Source: Deltaproteobacteria bacterium
Lineage (GTDB): Bacteria; Desulfobacterota; DSM-4660; Desulfatiglandales; Desulfatiglandaceae
Length of the DNA stretch: 9,857 nt
Assembly: GCA_019307645.1 (NCBI GenBank)
Contig: JAFDJF010000034.1
Coordinates: forward strand, 1 to 9,857
Direction of reading: 5' to 3'
This document shows positions 1 through 5,868 of the stretch, in pieces. Position 1 is the first letter of the stretch, and the number at the start of each line of letters is the position of its first letter. Both the position numbers and the translations under genes were made by a program. The notes under the pieces were generated by a model, which saw only the letters and a list, made by a program, of their open reading frames with translations, made no database searches and had not been told where the DNA came from.

Positions 1-798
1 ATCACAACCCTGGGAAGAGGCGGTTCCGATACCACTGCCGTTGCCCTGGCAGCGGCTTTGAACGCTGATGTATGCGAGATTTTTACGGATGTAGACGGGG
101 TCTACACTACTGATCCCAACATCTGCCCAAGGGCCAGAAAAATGGACATCATCTCATATGATGAGATGCTCGAGCTAGCCAGTCTGGGTGCAAAGGTATT
201 GATGATCCGTTCTGTAGAATTTGCAAAAAAATATAATGTTCCGATTCATGTAAGATCAACTTTTTCCAAGGAAAGGGGTACCATGGTTGTGGCTGAAACA
301 AAGGATATGGAGAAGGTTTTTGTGTCAGGGGTGGCCTACAACAAGGACGAGGCAAGGATTACCGTCAGAAAAGTGCCGGACAAGCCGGGAGTTGCCTCTC
401 GGATATTTGAGCCGGTTTTTGAGGCTCGTATTTTGGTAGATATGATTATTCAAAATACCAGTGAGGATGGGTTGACGGACCTGACGTTTACCGTGGCCAA
501 GTCAGATTTTTATAAGACCATGGAGCTGTTACGCGGTGTGGCGCAAGAGATCGGGGCTGAAAAGGTACTGGGAGATGAGGATATCGCCAAGGTTTCCATC
601 ATAGGTGTAGGCATGAGAAGCCATGCCGGTGTTGCCAAAAAGATGTTCGGGGCTCTGGCAAAAGAGGGCATCAATATTACAATGATAAGTACCTCTGAGA
701 TAAAAATATCCTGTATCATAGAGGAGAAATACACTGAGCTGGCTGTACGTGTTCTCCATGAAGTTTTTGGGTTGGATGATGAAGAAAAGGGAGGTTGA
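1..798 (+). CDS. lysC: Aspartate kinase (aspartokinase), 5'-truncated by window edge
   Basis: This enzyme phosphorylates L-aspartate with ATP, the first step toward lysine, threonine, methionine and diaminopimelate; it is cytoplasmic. The reading frame is open from base 1, giving 265 visible residues. The family is usually about 400-410 residues, so roughly the first 140 lie outside the window. The visible part opens with the kinase-domain motif [11 protein letters not shown] (residues 3-13), followed by [11 protein letters not shown] (29-39), the usual signature of the amino-acid-kinase fold. Two ACT regulatory domains follow, at about 108-180 (with [15 protein letters not shown]) and about 197-258 ([19 protein letters not shown]). 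The tandem ACT pair is typical of monofunctional, feedback-regulated aspartokinases; lysine and/or threonine inhibition is expected from the family but not shown here. The TTG at 58 is internal to the conserved motif region and is not a start. Its last codons carry the ribosome binding site of the next gene. Confidence 0.96.
   Translation: MTTLGRGGSDTTAVALAAALNADVCEIFTDVDGVYTTDPNICPRARKMDIISYDEMLELASLGAKVLMIRSVEFAKKYNVPIHVRSTFSKERGTMVVAETKDMEKVFVSGVAYNKDEARITVRKVPDKPGVASRIFEPVFEARILVDMIIQNTSEDGLTDLTFTVAKSDFYKTMELLRGVAQEIGAEKVLGDEDIAKVSIIGVGMRSHAGVAKKMFGALAKEGINITMISTSEIKISCIIEEKYTELAVRVLHEVFGLDDEEKGG
788..795 (+). promoter_or_regulatory. Ribosome binding site for the ComEA-like gene, inside the lysC tail
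   Basis: The sequence AGGGAGGT is a near-consensus Shine-Dalgarno site overlapping the last sense codons of lysC. It sits 10 bases before the ATG at 806. It is the reason for choosing 806 over the in-frame ATGs at 749, 776 and 779, and it suggests translation coupled to lysC. Confidence 0.6.
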
Positions 799-805
799 CG
801 GCAGC

Positions 806-1153
806 ATGGTGGGAGGGCTGTTTCTGTTGTGTTCCCTCCTTTTGATACATACCCTATGCAGTATTTTCTGCTGCACTGCAGGCAGTGAGGTGCAGAGTGG
901 GAAGAAAGTTCATGATTTCTGCAAGGCTGAAATGACTGGCTTTCACAAGATTACCCTTGGGATGCCTGTTTCAATTAATACGGAGAGTCTTGAGAGCCTG
1001 ACTGCTGTTCCCGGGATTGGCCCTAAACTTGCCGAATTGATTATCCGTGAGAGGGAAAGAGGTGGCGGGTTTAGAAGTCTTGATGAGATTTTGTCCATTA
1101 GAGGAATCGGTCCCGTGCTGTATGGGAAGATCAGTCCTTACCTGGTGTTGTAG
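806..1153 (+). CDS. Small membrane-anchored helix-hairpin-helix (ComEA-type) protein
   Basis: The product is 115 residues from the ATG at 806, chosen for the strong AGGGAGGT site upstream. In-frame ATGs at 749, 776 and 779 would give up to 134 residues but lie within lysC without a comparable site. Residues 2-22 are a hydrophobic segment (FLLCSLLLIHTL), either a membrane anchor or an uncleaved signal. It is Cys-rich at its end, with CC at 22-23. The C-terminal half holds SINTES (56-61), matching the N-IN-A opening of ComEA domains, then two helix-hairpin-helix motifs: VPGIG-KLAELII (68-80) and IRGIG (98-102). HhH pairs bind DNA non-specifically; ComEA itself binds incoming DNA during competence. 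No other competence genes are visible, and small proteins of this kind are common in bacteria without known competence, so the role is open. It begins 7 bases after the lysC stop and is probably co-transcribed with it. Confidence 0.82.
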   Translation: MVGGLFLLCSLLLIHTLCSIFCCTAGSEVQSGKKVHDFCKAEMTGFHKITLGMPVSINTESLESLTAVPGIGPKLAELIIRERERGGGFRSLDEILSIRGIGPVLYGKISPYLVL

Positions 1154-1212
1154 ATTCCGGTAATGTTAGGATTACATTGATTATACGCTTCAGCTGCTGC
1201 CTCTGACAAATC

Positions 1213-1358
1213 ATGAGACCTTTGAAAAACGCCCCCTTTTGGCCAATCTCGGCGTCAGGCTCAAATTTCAATCCTCGAAATATTCAATATATTCCTGTGG
1301 TTGAAATTTTCGACTTCCTTGACCTTGACAAAAATTGAACATTTTCCAAAGGTCTCAT
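1213..1358. repeat. 146-bp foldback (MITE-like) repeat with inverted ends
   Basis: The ends ATGAGACCTTTGAAAA (1213-1228) and TTTTCCAAAGGTCTCAT (1342-1358) are reverse complements apart from one extra base. Further in, AAATTTCAA (1263-1271) pairs with TTGAAATTT (1301-1309). Both pairs share a centre near 1286, so the whole segment is one long imperfect palindrome. It encodes no protein I can recognise. Mobility is inferred from architecture only, and no target-site duplication is evident. It takes up most of the space between the ComEA-like gene and the kinase-like gene and ends 25 bases before the latter's start. Confidence 0.72.
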
Positions 1359-1383
1359 AACCGGGGCGGGCCCCAAGGCTGAT

Positions 1384-2868
1384 ATGTCCAATTTAAGTAT
1401 CCCTCATCAATCATTTTGTATGTCTCTAAGTGAGTCATTAGTCCTGGTCTTTTTCTGTCTTTTTGTTACTTTGGTGCTCCCAAAATTGAAGACGGGAACC
1501 GGCACGTTCCTCACGTTAGTGCTTCTGGGTGGCTTTATTCTTGCCAACACTATCCTGGACCCTTTTTCTAACATGTGGCTAAAGATCTCACTGCCCGCAT
1601 TGATTTTGATTTCGGGTTATTTCATCGTTCTCGCCAATCGAATCTTCAAGGCAAAAAAAAGTAAGAGAAAAGCGGCGTCTGATTCATCTGAAACCGATAA
1701 GACTCTGGGGCTTTTTTACCAGCAGCAGGGGATGCTTGATCTGGCTTTTGAAAAATTCCAGTCCATTTCTTGTGAGGAAGATGTCAGTGAACTGCTCCAT
1801 AACCTGGGCCTTGAATATGAGAAAAAGGGCCAGATCGAGAAGGCTCTGAGCGTCTACAAATTGATAGCCAGAGGGAAAAGGGATGATGAAAACCTGGAGA
1901 AAAGGATTTCCGGTCCTGAACATATCGAGTCTGATATGTTTATCGGGGCACAAAGAGATAGTCAGTCAGCGATGCCTCCGGGCACGCCTGCCAGAACAAC
2001 CATTGGAAGATATGAAATATGGGAGGAAATCGGGCAGGATTCCATAGGCGTGATTTTCAGAGGACAAGATCCCGAAACAGGAACTGGTGCAGCAATACTG
2101 ACAGTGAAATTTTCAGGGTTTGACGATGATCATATATCTGAAATAAGAGACCGCTTTTTCCGTGAAACTGAAGGCCTGCCTCAACTGACCCATTCAAACA
2201 TCCTCACAGTTTACGACTGCGGAGAAGAACCGGACATGTTTTATATTGCTGCAGAAAATCTGGAATGTGAAGACCTGAAAAACTACACGAAAAAAGGTCG
2301 GCTTCTTTCCATCAGGGAGACCTTGAGTATCATCGGCCAGGCATCAGAAGCCCTGGATTATGTCCACAGAAAAAATGTCATTCACCAGTTTATCAGGCCT
2401 GACAGCATCATAAGGGTGAAAGAGACAAAAAATGTAAAAGTGAAGAATTTTGGAATCGGGTGGATACCGTTTGCCTTTAGGTCTAAGATAGACTTATTAA
2501 CCGAGTCACATTTTTACATGTCTCCGGAGCAGATTGCCGGGAAAAAGGTGGACGGGCGATCTGATATTTTCTCTCTCGGAGTAGTGCTCTTTGAGATGCT
2601 GACCGGGGAAAGGGCTTTTTCGGGCGAAGACATGCCCTCCATTATGCTCAGAATTTCCAAAGAGAGACATCCTTCGCCCAGATATTATAACCCAAAAATT
2701 CCTCGTGTTATTGAAAAGATTATTGACAGTGCGCTTGAAAAAGATTTGGAAAAGAGATATCAGAGCGCAGGTCAAATGGCGATCCATCTCAAAAAGGTGG
2801 TTGCCAGGATTGATGAACTAATGGACCAGAAAAGGAAAGTTTCCAATGACTCGAAGAGGGGAAACTGA
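1384..2868 (+). CDS. Membrane-anchored TPR protein with degenerate Ser/Thr kinase domain (predicted pseudokinase)
   Basis: The product is 494 residues. Three hydrophobic segments at about 17-33, 41-58 and 67-86 are followed by a basic stretch (88-97). Two TPR-like helical pairs lie at about 104-127 and 133-161 (LLHNLGLEYEKKGQIEKAL). A protein-kinase fold spans about 210-474 and would be cytoplasmic. Kinase landmarks are recognisable but broken. The glycine loop reads G217-x-D219-x-x-G222. The ATP lysine K242 and helix-C E261 are present. The catalytic loop HRDxKPxN reads H334-Q-F-I-R-P-D-S341, so the catalytic Asp is Phe336, the Lys is Arg338 and the metal-binding Asn is Ser341. DFG reads NFG (355-357). 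The activation-segment end SPE (380-382) and D394 of the F helix are kept. I infer a folded domain with little or no phosphotransfer activity, acting as a scaffold or regulator, or a decaying gene. The membrane-TPR-kinase order resembles CHASE2 sensor kinases minus the sensor. ATG 1384 has only a weak AAGG upstream; ATG 1420 is an alternative start. Confidence 0.88.
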   Translation: MSNLSIPHQSFCMSLSESLVLVFFCLFVTLVLPKLKTGTGTFLTLVLLGGFILANTILDPFSNMWLKISLPALILISGYFIVLANRIFKAKKSKRKAASDSSETDKTLGLFYQQQGMLDLAFEKFQSISCEEDVSELLHNLGLEYEKKGQIEKALSVYKLIARGKRDDENLEKRISGPEHIESDMFIGAQRDSQSAMPPGTPARTTIGRYEIWEEIGQDSIGVIFRGQDPETGTGAAILTVKFSGFDDDHISEIRDRFFRETEGLPQLTHSNILTVYDCGEEPDMFYIAAENLECEDLKNYTKKGRLLSIRETLSIIGQASEALDYVHRKNVIHQFIRPDSIIRVKETKNVKVKNFGIGWIPFAFRSKIDLLTESHFYMSPEQIAGKKVDGRSDIFSLGVVLFEMLTGERAFSGEDMPSIMLRISKERHPSPRYYNPKIPRVIEKIIDSALEKDLEKRYQSAGQMAIHLKKVVARIDELMDQKRKVSNDSKRGN

Positions 2869-2958
2869 CTGTTAACGTCAATGTCATTAACGTCGCAATC
2901 TTGATTAAACCCAAGTATCCGGGATTGCTACCATGCAGGAGATATTTTAAACCGCAGA

Positions 2959-3051
2959 ATGTCGAATAACGAATGACGAATGACGAAGTATGGAATCGCT
3001 TCGCTCCATTTATTTTATATAATTGAAAAATTCCTTCCTTCGTCATTCGGA
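2959..3051. repeat. Intergenic repeat with tandem GAATGAC units and 12-bp inverted repeat
   Basis: GAATGAC occurs twice in tandem at 2971-2984, after the variant GAATAAC (2964-2970). The 12-mer CGAATGACGAAG (2977-2988) has an exact reverse complement at 3038-3049, giving a stem with a 49-base loop. The segment TCGCTTCGCTCC (2996-3007) within it reappears in related form on the opposite strand in the spacer before panC. It lies in the 225-base gap before tsaD and holds no supported gene. Confidence 0.55.
3018..3023 (+). promoter_or_regulatory. Possible -10 element for tsaD, in the repeat loop
   Basis: TATAAT matches the sigma-70 -10 consensus exactly and lies 71 bases before the chosen tsaD start. 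I see no good -35 hexamer at 16-18 bases spacing, and the area is AT-rich, so this may be chance. Confidence 0.25.
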
Positions 3052-3093
3052 ATTCATGTGATCGTCGTTCGATTAATCAGTAGTCGTGCTTGT

Positions 3094-4137
3094 ATGAATA
3101 TCTTAGGAATAGACACATCTTGTGATGATACCTCTGTTGGAGTGATTGCCGACGGGCGGCGTGTTTTGTCCAATGTGGTTCACTCGCAGGTCAAGCTCCA
3201 TCATCCTTATGGAGGTGTTGTTCCCGAGCTTGCATCCAGGGAGCATCTCCGCAATATGATGCCCGTAGTTCGGGAAGCGCTTTCAAAAGCGGGTCTCCGT
3301 ATGGAAGATTTGGATGGTATTGCCGTGACCGTAGGCCCGGGTCTGGTGGGTTCCCTCCTGGTAGGTCTCTATTATGCAAAGAGCCTGGCCTATGCCCATG
3401 ATCTTCCTTTGGTTGCAGTAAACCACCTGGAAGGGCATATCCTCTCAATTTTTCTGGAGGAAAAAGTCCCTTCATTTCCATTTGTGGCCCTTACTGTGTC
3501 AGGCGGACACACAAGTCTGTATCATGTGGAGGGATATGGACAGTATACACAGATGGGACAAACGCTTGACGATGCGGCGGGTGAGGCCTTTGATAAGGTT
3601 GCCAAGATTCTGGGGCTTGGTTATCCCGGAGGAGTGGCTATTGAAAAGCAGGCTCGTGACGGCTTGCCGGACAGAATTGATTTTCCAAGGGCATATTTAT
3701 CAAAGGACTCCCTTGATTTCAGTTTCAGCGGGTTGAAGACTGCCGTCGCTTTATACATCAAGAAATGGCTTGAGGCCAAGGACGTAGACAGCGAAGTTTC
3801 TCTGGCCGATATTGCAGCGTCATTCCAGGAATCGGTTGTTGAGGTGCTTGTTCATAAGTTGATGATGGCAAGGAAAAAGATGGAACTTTCAACGGTTGTG
3901 GTAGCAGGGGGTGTTGCGTGCAACAACAGGCTCCGGGACAGATTGATCAAGACTGCAGAAAGTGAGGGAGTTCAGGCCTTTTTCCCCCGCCCTCTGTATT
4001 GTACGGACAACGGCGCCATGGTCGCGTTAGCAGGCTATCATCGGATCGTGCGCGGAGAACAAACTGATTTGTCTATAGACGCAAGATCCAAATACCCCAT
4101 TCAGGATCTTCTTCCTATCAGTTCCTCCCGGGATTAA
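3094..4137 (+). CDS. tsaD: tRNA N6-threonylcarbamoyladenosine transferase TsaD (Kae1/YgjD family)
   Basis: TsaD transfers the threonylcarbamoyl group from threonylcarbamoyl-AMP to A37 of ANN-decoding tRNAs, working in the cytoplasm with TsaB and TsaE, which are not in this window. The product is 347 residues, normal for bacterial TsaD. It starts MNILGIDTSCDDT, the conserved ASKHA nucleotide-binding opening. The metal ligands H111 and H115 are in NHLEGH. SGGHT (136-140), the GGVACNNRLR motif and D305 in CTDNGAM are all present. The reading frame is open back to 2980, but those extra 38 residues are repeat-derived and precede the conserved N-terminus, so ATG 3094 is chosen. No clear Shine-Dalgarno site precedes it. 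The gene leads a group with DUF2062 and rsmA. Confidence 0.96.
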   Translation: MNILGIDTSCDDTSVGVIADGRRVLSNVVHSQVKLHHPYGGVVPELASREHLRNMMPVVREALSKAGLRMEDLDGIAVTVGPGLVGSLLVGLYYAKSLAYAHDLPLVAVNHLEGHILSIFLEEKVPSFPFVALTVSGGHTSLYHVEGYGQYTQMGQTLDDAAGEAFDKVAKILGLGYPGGVAIEKQARDGLPDRIDFPRAYLSKDSLDFSFSGLKTAVALYIKKWLEAKDVDSEVSLADIAASFQESVVEVLVHKLMMARKKMELSTVVVAGGVACNNRLRDRLIKTAESEGVQAFFPRPLYCTDNGAMVALAGYHRIVRGEQTDLSIDARSKYPIQDLLPISSSRD

Positions 4138-4179
4138 CCAAACTATGTTAGAAAATCTTGTAATAGGGATTAATAGACA

Positions 4180-4680
4180 TTGATATTCGAGAGACAAATT
4201 AAATACTATTATTTGCGATTTATTCGTCTAAGGGGCGAGCCCCATGAACTGGCACTCGGGATGGCGTTTGGGGTTTTTACCGGCATGATGCCCATCATGC
4301 CTTTTCAGATTGCAGTGGCTGTCATGTTGGCCATTTTTTTCAAAGGCAGCAAGATTGCGGCTGCGTTGGGCACATGGATCAGCAATCCATTAAACTGGTA
4401 TTTTATTTATTATTGTAATTTTAAATTAGGGGCTTTTATCCTCAGGCTTCCCGGGGATAATGCAATCTTCTCATCTGTTATGTCAGCCGTTCAAGCCGGT
4501 GAGGGTTCAATGGTCATCGTGGGCAAGATCCTGGGCGCGGGCGGAGTCGGCCTGGGCGCGTTCCTCATTGGTGGTCTGGTAATGGGAGTTGTGGCTGCTG
4601 TCCCGTCCTATTTTGTATTCTTACCCATTTCCAGGTACCTGAAGGCCTGGCGTAAAGCAAGAAGGGAGCGCAGGAATTGA
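4180..4680 (+). CDS. DUF2062-family membrane protein
   Basis: The product is 166 residues. After a short basic amphipathic start, the sequence PHELALGMAFGVFTGMMPIM (21-40) matches the characteristic opening of DUF2062 proteins. Membrane segments are likely at about 25-53, 60-88 and 122-148, followed by a strongly basic tail (KAWRKARRERR, 155-165) that would sit in the cytoplasm. SNPLNWYF (68-75) is another family-like stretch. The start is a TTG at 4180: an in-frame TAG at 4174 rules out anything longer, and the next ATG (4261) would cut into the conserved domain. An AGGGA-type site about 10 bases upstream supports it weakly. The function of the family is not established. It sits 42 bases after tsaD and ends 8 bases before the rsmA start, so the three are probably co-transcribed. 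Confidence 0.85.
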   Translation: MIFERQIKYYYLRFIRLRGEPHELALGMAFGVFTGMMPIMPFQIAVAVMLAIFFKGSKIAAALGTWISNPLNWYFIYYCNFKLGAFILRLPGDNAIFSSVMSAVQAGEGSMVIVGKILGAGGVGLGAFLIGGLVMGVVAAVPSYFVFLPISRYLKAWRKARRERRN

Positions 4681-4688
4681 GGCTTGCC

Positions 4689-5522
4689 ATGTCAACAGGG
4701 AAGGCCCCCGGATTTCGGCCCAAGAAAAGCCTGGGTCAGCATTTCCTGTATGATCCCCGGGTCGTCCAGAAGATTATTACCTGCGCCAGATTCCGGGCCT
4801 CCGATCGGGTCCTTGAAATAGGACCCGGTCAGGGTGCCTTGACCTTGCCGCTTGCCAGGTTGGTTGGACAGATCATTGCCGTTGAAAAGGATGCACAGTT
4901 AATCAGTTTGCTCAAAAAGAGACTGTCACGGGAAGGAATTGAAAATGTAACTTTTATAAACGATGACATCCTGAAGTGGGATTTTCGGGAGTTAAGCCTT
5001 CCTCCCTCATCCAAGGTGAAGGTAATAGGGAACCTGCCTTACAATATATCAACTCCTTTTCTGGATAAACTGATTGAAAACCGAGCCTGTGTAGACAGGG
5101 CTGTCCTCATGTTTCAGCTGGAAGTTGCAAAGAGGTTAACCGCTTTACCCGGTAACCGAACATATGGCGCCATGACTGTGCTGGTTCAATATCGCGCACA
5201 TGCGACCCGTCTGCTTGAGGTTTCGAAGAACGCCTTTTTCCCTAAACCAAAGGTTGATTCAATGGTCCTGGAACTGGACTTTGAACGACCCCATACAAAA
5301 CATGCAAATGATGAGGCTTGTTTTAGAAAAGTGGTTAAGGGGGCCTTCGCACACCGAAGGAAGACGCTTTTGAATTCGCTTAAAGGTGTTTATCCCTTCC
5401 TGGACCGTGGAATACTTCTGGGAGCGATAAAAAAGTGTGGGATTGATCCCGGGACAAGGGCTGAAACCCTTGGGATCGATGAATTCGTGTGCCTCGCCTC
5501 AGCATTGGACCTAGGTTATTAA
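4689..5522 (+). CDS. rsmA: 16S rRNA (adenine1518-N6/adenine1519-N6)-dimethyltransferase RsmA/KsgA
   Basis: RsmA uses SAM to dimethylate two adjacent adenines in the 3'-terminal hairpin of 16S rRNA, a late small-subunit assembly step. From ATG 4689 the product is 277 residues, a normal length. The N-terminus RPKKSLGQHFLYDP (10-23) carries the KKSLGQxFL family signature. Motif I is VLEIGPGQGALT (41-52), with the SAM-ribose acid E66 in AVEKD. FINDDILKWD (89-98) follows. NLPYNIS (115-121) is the N6-adenine methyltransferase catalytic motif. FPKPKVDS (184-191) is also conserved, and HRRKTLLNSL near the C-terminus belongs to the family helical domain. A TTG at 4677, overlapping the DUF2062 stop, would add four residues. 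ATG 4689 is preferred because GAGG (4679-4682) sits 6 bases before it. Confidence 0.96.
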   Translation: MSTGKAPGFRPKKSLGQHFLYDPRVVQKIITCARFRASDRVLEIGPGQGALTLPLARLVGQIIAVEKDAQLISLLKKRLSREGIENVTFINDDILKWDFRELSLPPSSKVKVIGNLPYNISTPFLDKLIENRACVDRAVLMFQLEVAKRLTALPGNRTYGAMTVLVQYRAHATRLLEVSKNAFFPKPKVDSMVLELDFERPHTKHANDEACFRKVVKGAFAHRRKTLLNSLKGVYPFLDRGILLGAIKKCGIDPGTRAETLGIDEFVCLASALDLGY

Positions 5523-5566
5523 ACCGGCAAATACACAAATCCAAGCTGGATAAACTGATAAAAATG

Positions 5567-5635
5567 GATCTTCTCCAATTTAGTTGAACCCTCGAATCCT
5601 GGACCCCTTTCACCCAACTAATTGGGAGAAGAACC
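5567..5635. repeat. Long imperfect stem-loop downstream of rsmA
   Basis: TCTTCTCCAATTTAGTTG (5569-5586) pairs with CAACTAATTGGGAGAAGA (5615-5632), needing only small shifts in the middle, and the stem extends by a further 2-3 pairs outward. The loop is 28 bases. No T-run follows, so it is not a standard intrinsic terminator; it could be an RNA-stabilising hairpin or a small repeat element. Confidence 0.5.
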
Positions 5636-5649
5636 TGAAAAATTAACGG

Positions 5650-5680
5650 CCTCCGGCCCGTCGGGCCTACGCCCTGGAGG
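5650..5680. other. GC-rich hairpin in the rsmA-panC spacer
   Basis: CCTCC (5650-5654) pairs with GGAGG (5676-5680), and inside it GGCCC (5655-5659) pairs with GGGCC (5663-5667) around a GTC loop, with an 8-base bulge on the right side. It directly abuts the repeat remnant at 5676-5717. A transcript-terminating role is possible, but no T-tract follows immediately. Confidence 0.4.
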
Positions 5681-5717
5681 GAGCAAAGCGACTTCATTCT
5701 TCGACGTTCGATATCCA
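5676..5717 (-). repeat. Remnant of the same repeat family as the tsaD upstream repeat
   Basis: Read on the minus strand, this segment gives ATATCGAACGTCGAAGAATG then AAGTCGCTTTGCTCC. The tsaD-side repeat has the same order: CGAATGACGAAG followed by TCGCTTCGCTCC. Resemblance is partial and by eye only, and the two copies are in opposite orientation. Confidence 0.4.
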
Positions 5718-5759
5718 TTTCTTGTTTTGTTTCTCTTTTTAATTGCCGGGTTAATAGAA

Positions 5760-5787
5760 TTGACAGAAGGGTTGTACTGGTGATAAA
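5760..5787 (+). promoter_or_regulatory. Candidate sigma-70-type promoter for panC
   Basis: TTGACA (5760-5765) is a perfect -35 hexamer. GATAAA (5782-5787) lies 16 bases downstream and matches four of six -10 positions. It is about 80 bases before the panC start, in the only long gap upstream of panC, and could drive panC and perhaps metK-ahcY. No experimental or comparative support is available here. Confidence 0.4.
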
Positions 5788-5856
5788 TTCGTTTCGCTGC
5801 TTTTGTAACCACAATAGACGACAGGGAAAAGGTAGCAGACAATTTTATCGGCATAT

Positions 5857-5866
5857 GAGCATGCTC
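5857..5866. other. 10-bp perfect palindrome just before panC
   Basis: GAGCATGCTC is its own reverse complement and ends 2 bases before the panC ATG, where a ribosome binding site would normally be. It could be an operator or small RNA hairpin, or chance. Confidence 0.2.
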
Positions 5867-5868
5867 CC

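Noticed and set aside
2874..2896. Two TTAACGTC copies just after the kinase-like gene
   Set aside because: Short direct repeats with no further structure or promoter context; probably chance or an operator that cannot be supported.
2964..2990. CRISPR-like tandem repeats (GAATGAC units)
   Set aside because: The units are 7 bases in direct tandem without spacers; this is simple repetition inside an intergenic repeat.
2980..3093. Longer tsaD start at 2980
   Set aside because: The extra 38 residues derive from the intergenic repeat and precede the conserved MNILGIDTSCDDT start of the family.
4677..4688. TTG start for rsmA overlapping the DUF2062 stop
   Set aside because: ATG 4689 has GAGG at good spacing; the TTG adds only four residues and is kept as an alternative.
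5380..5854. Minus-strand open frames over the rsmA end and the panC upstream spacer
   Set aside because: Their translations overlap rsmA or the repeats, lack family motifs or a ribosome binding site, and look like chance frames through palindromic sequence.
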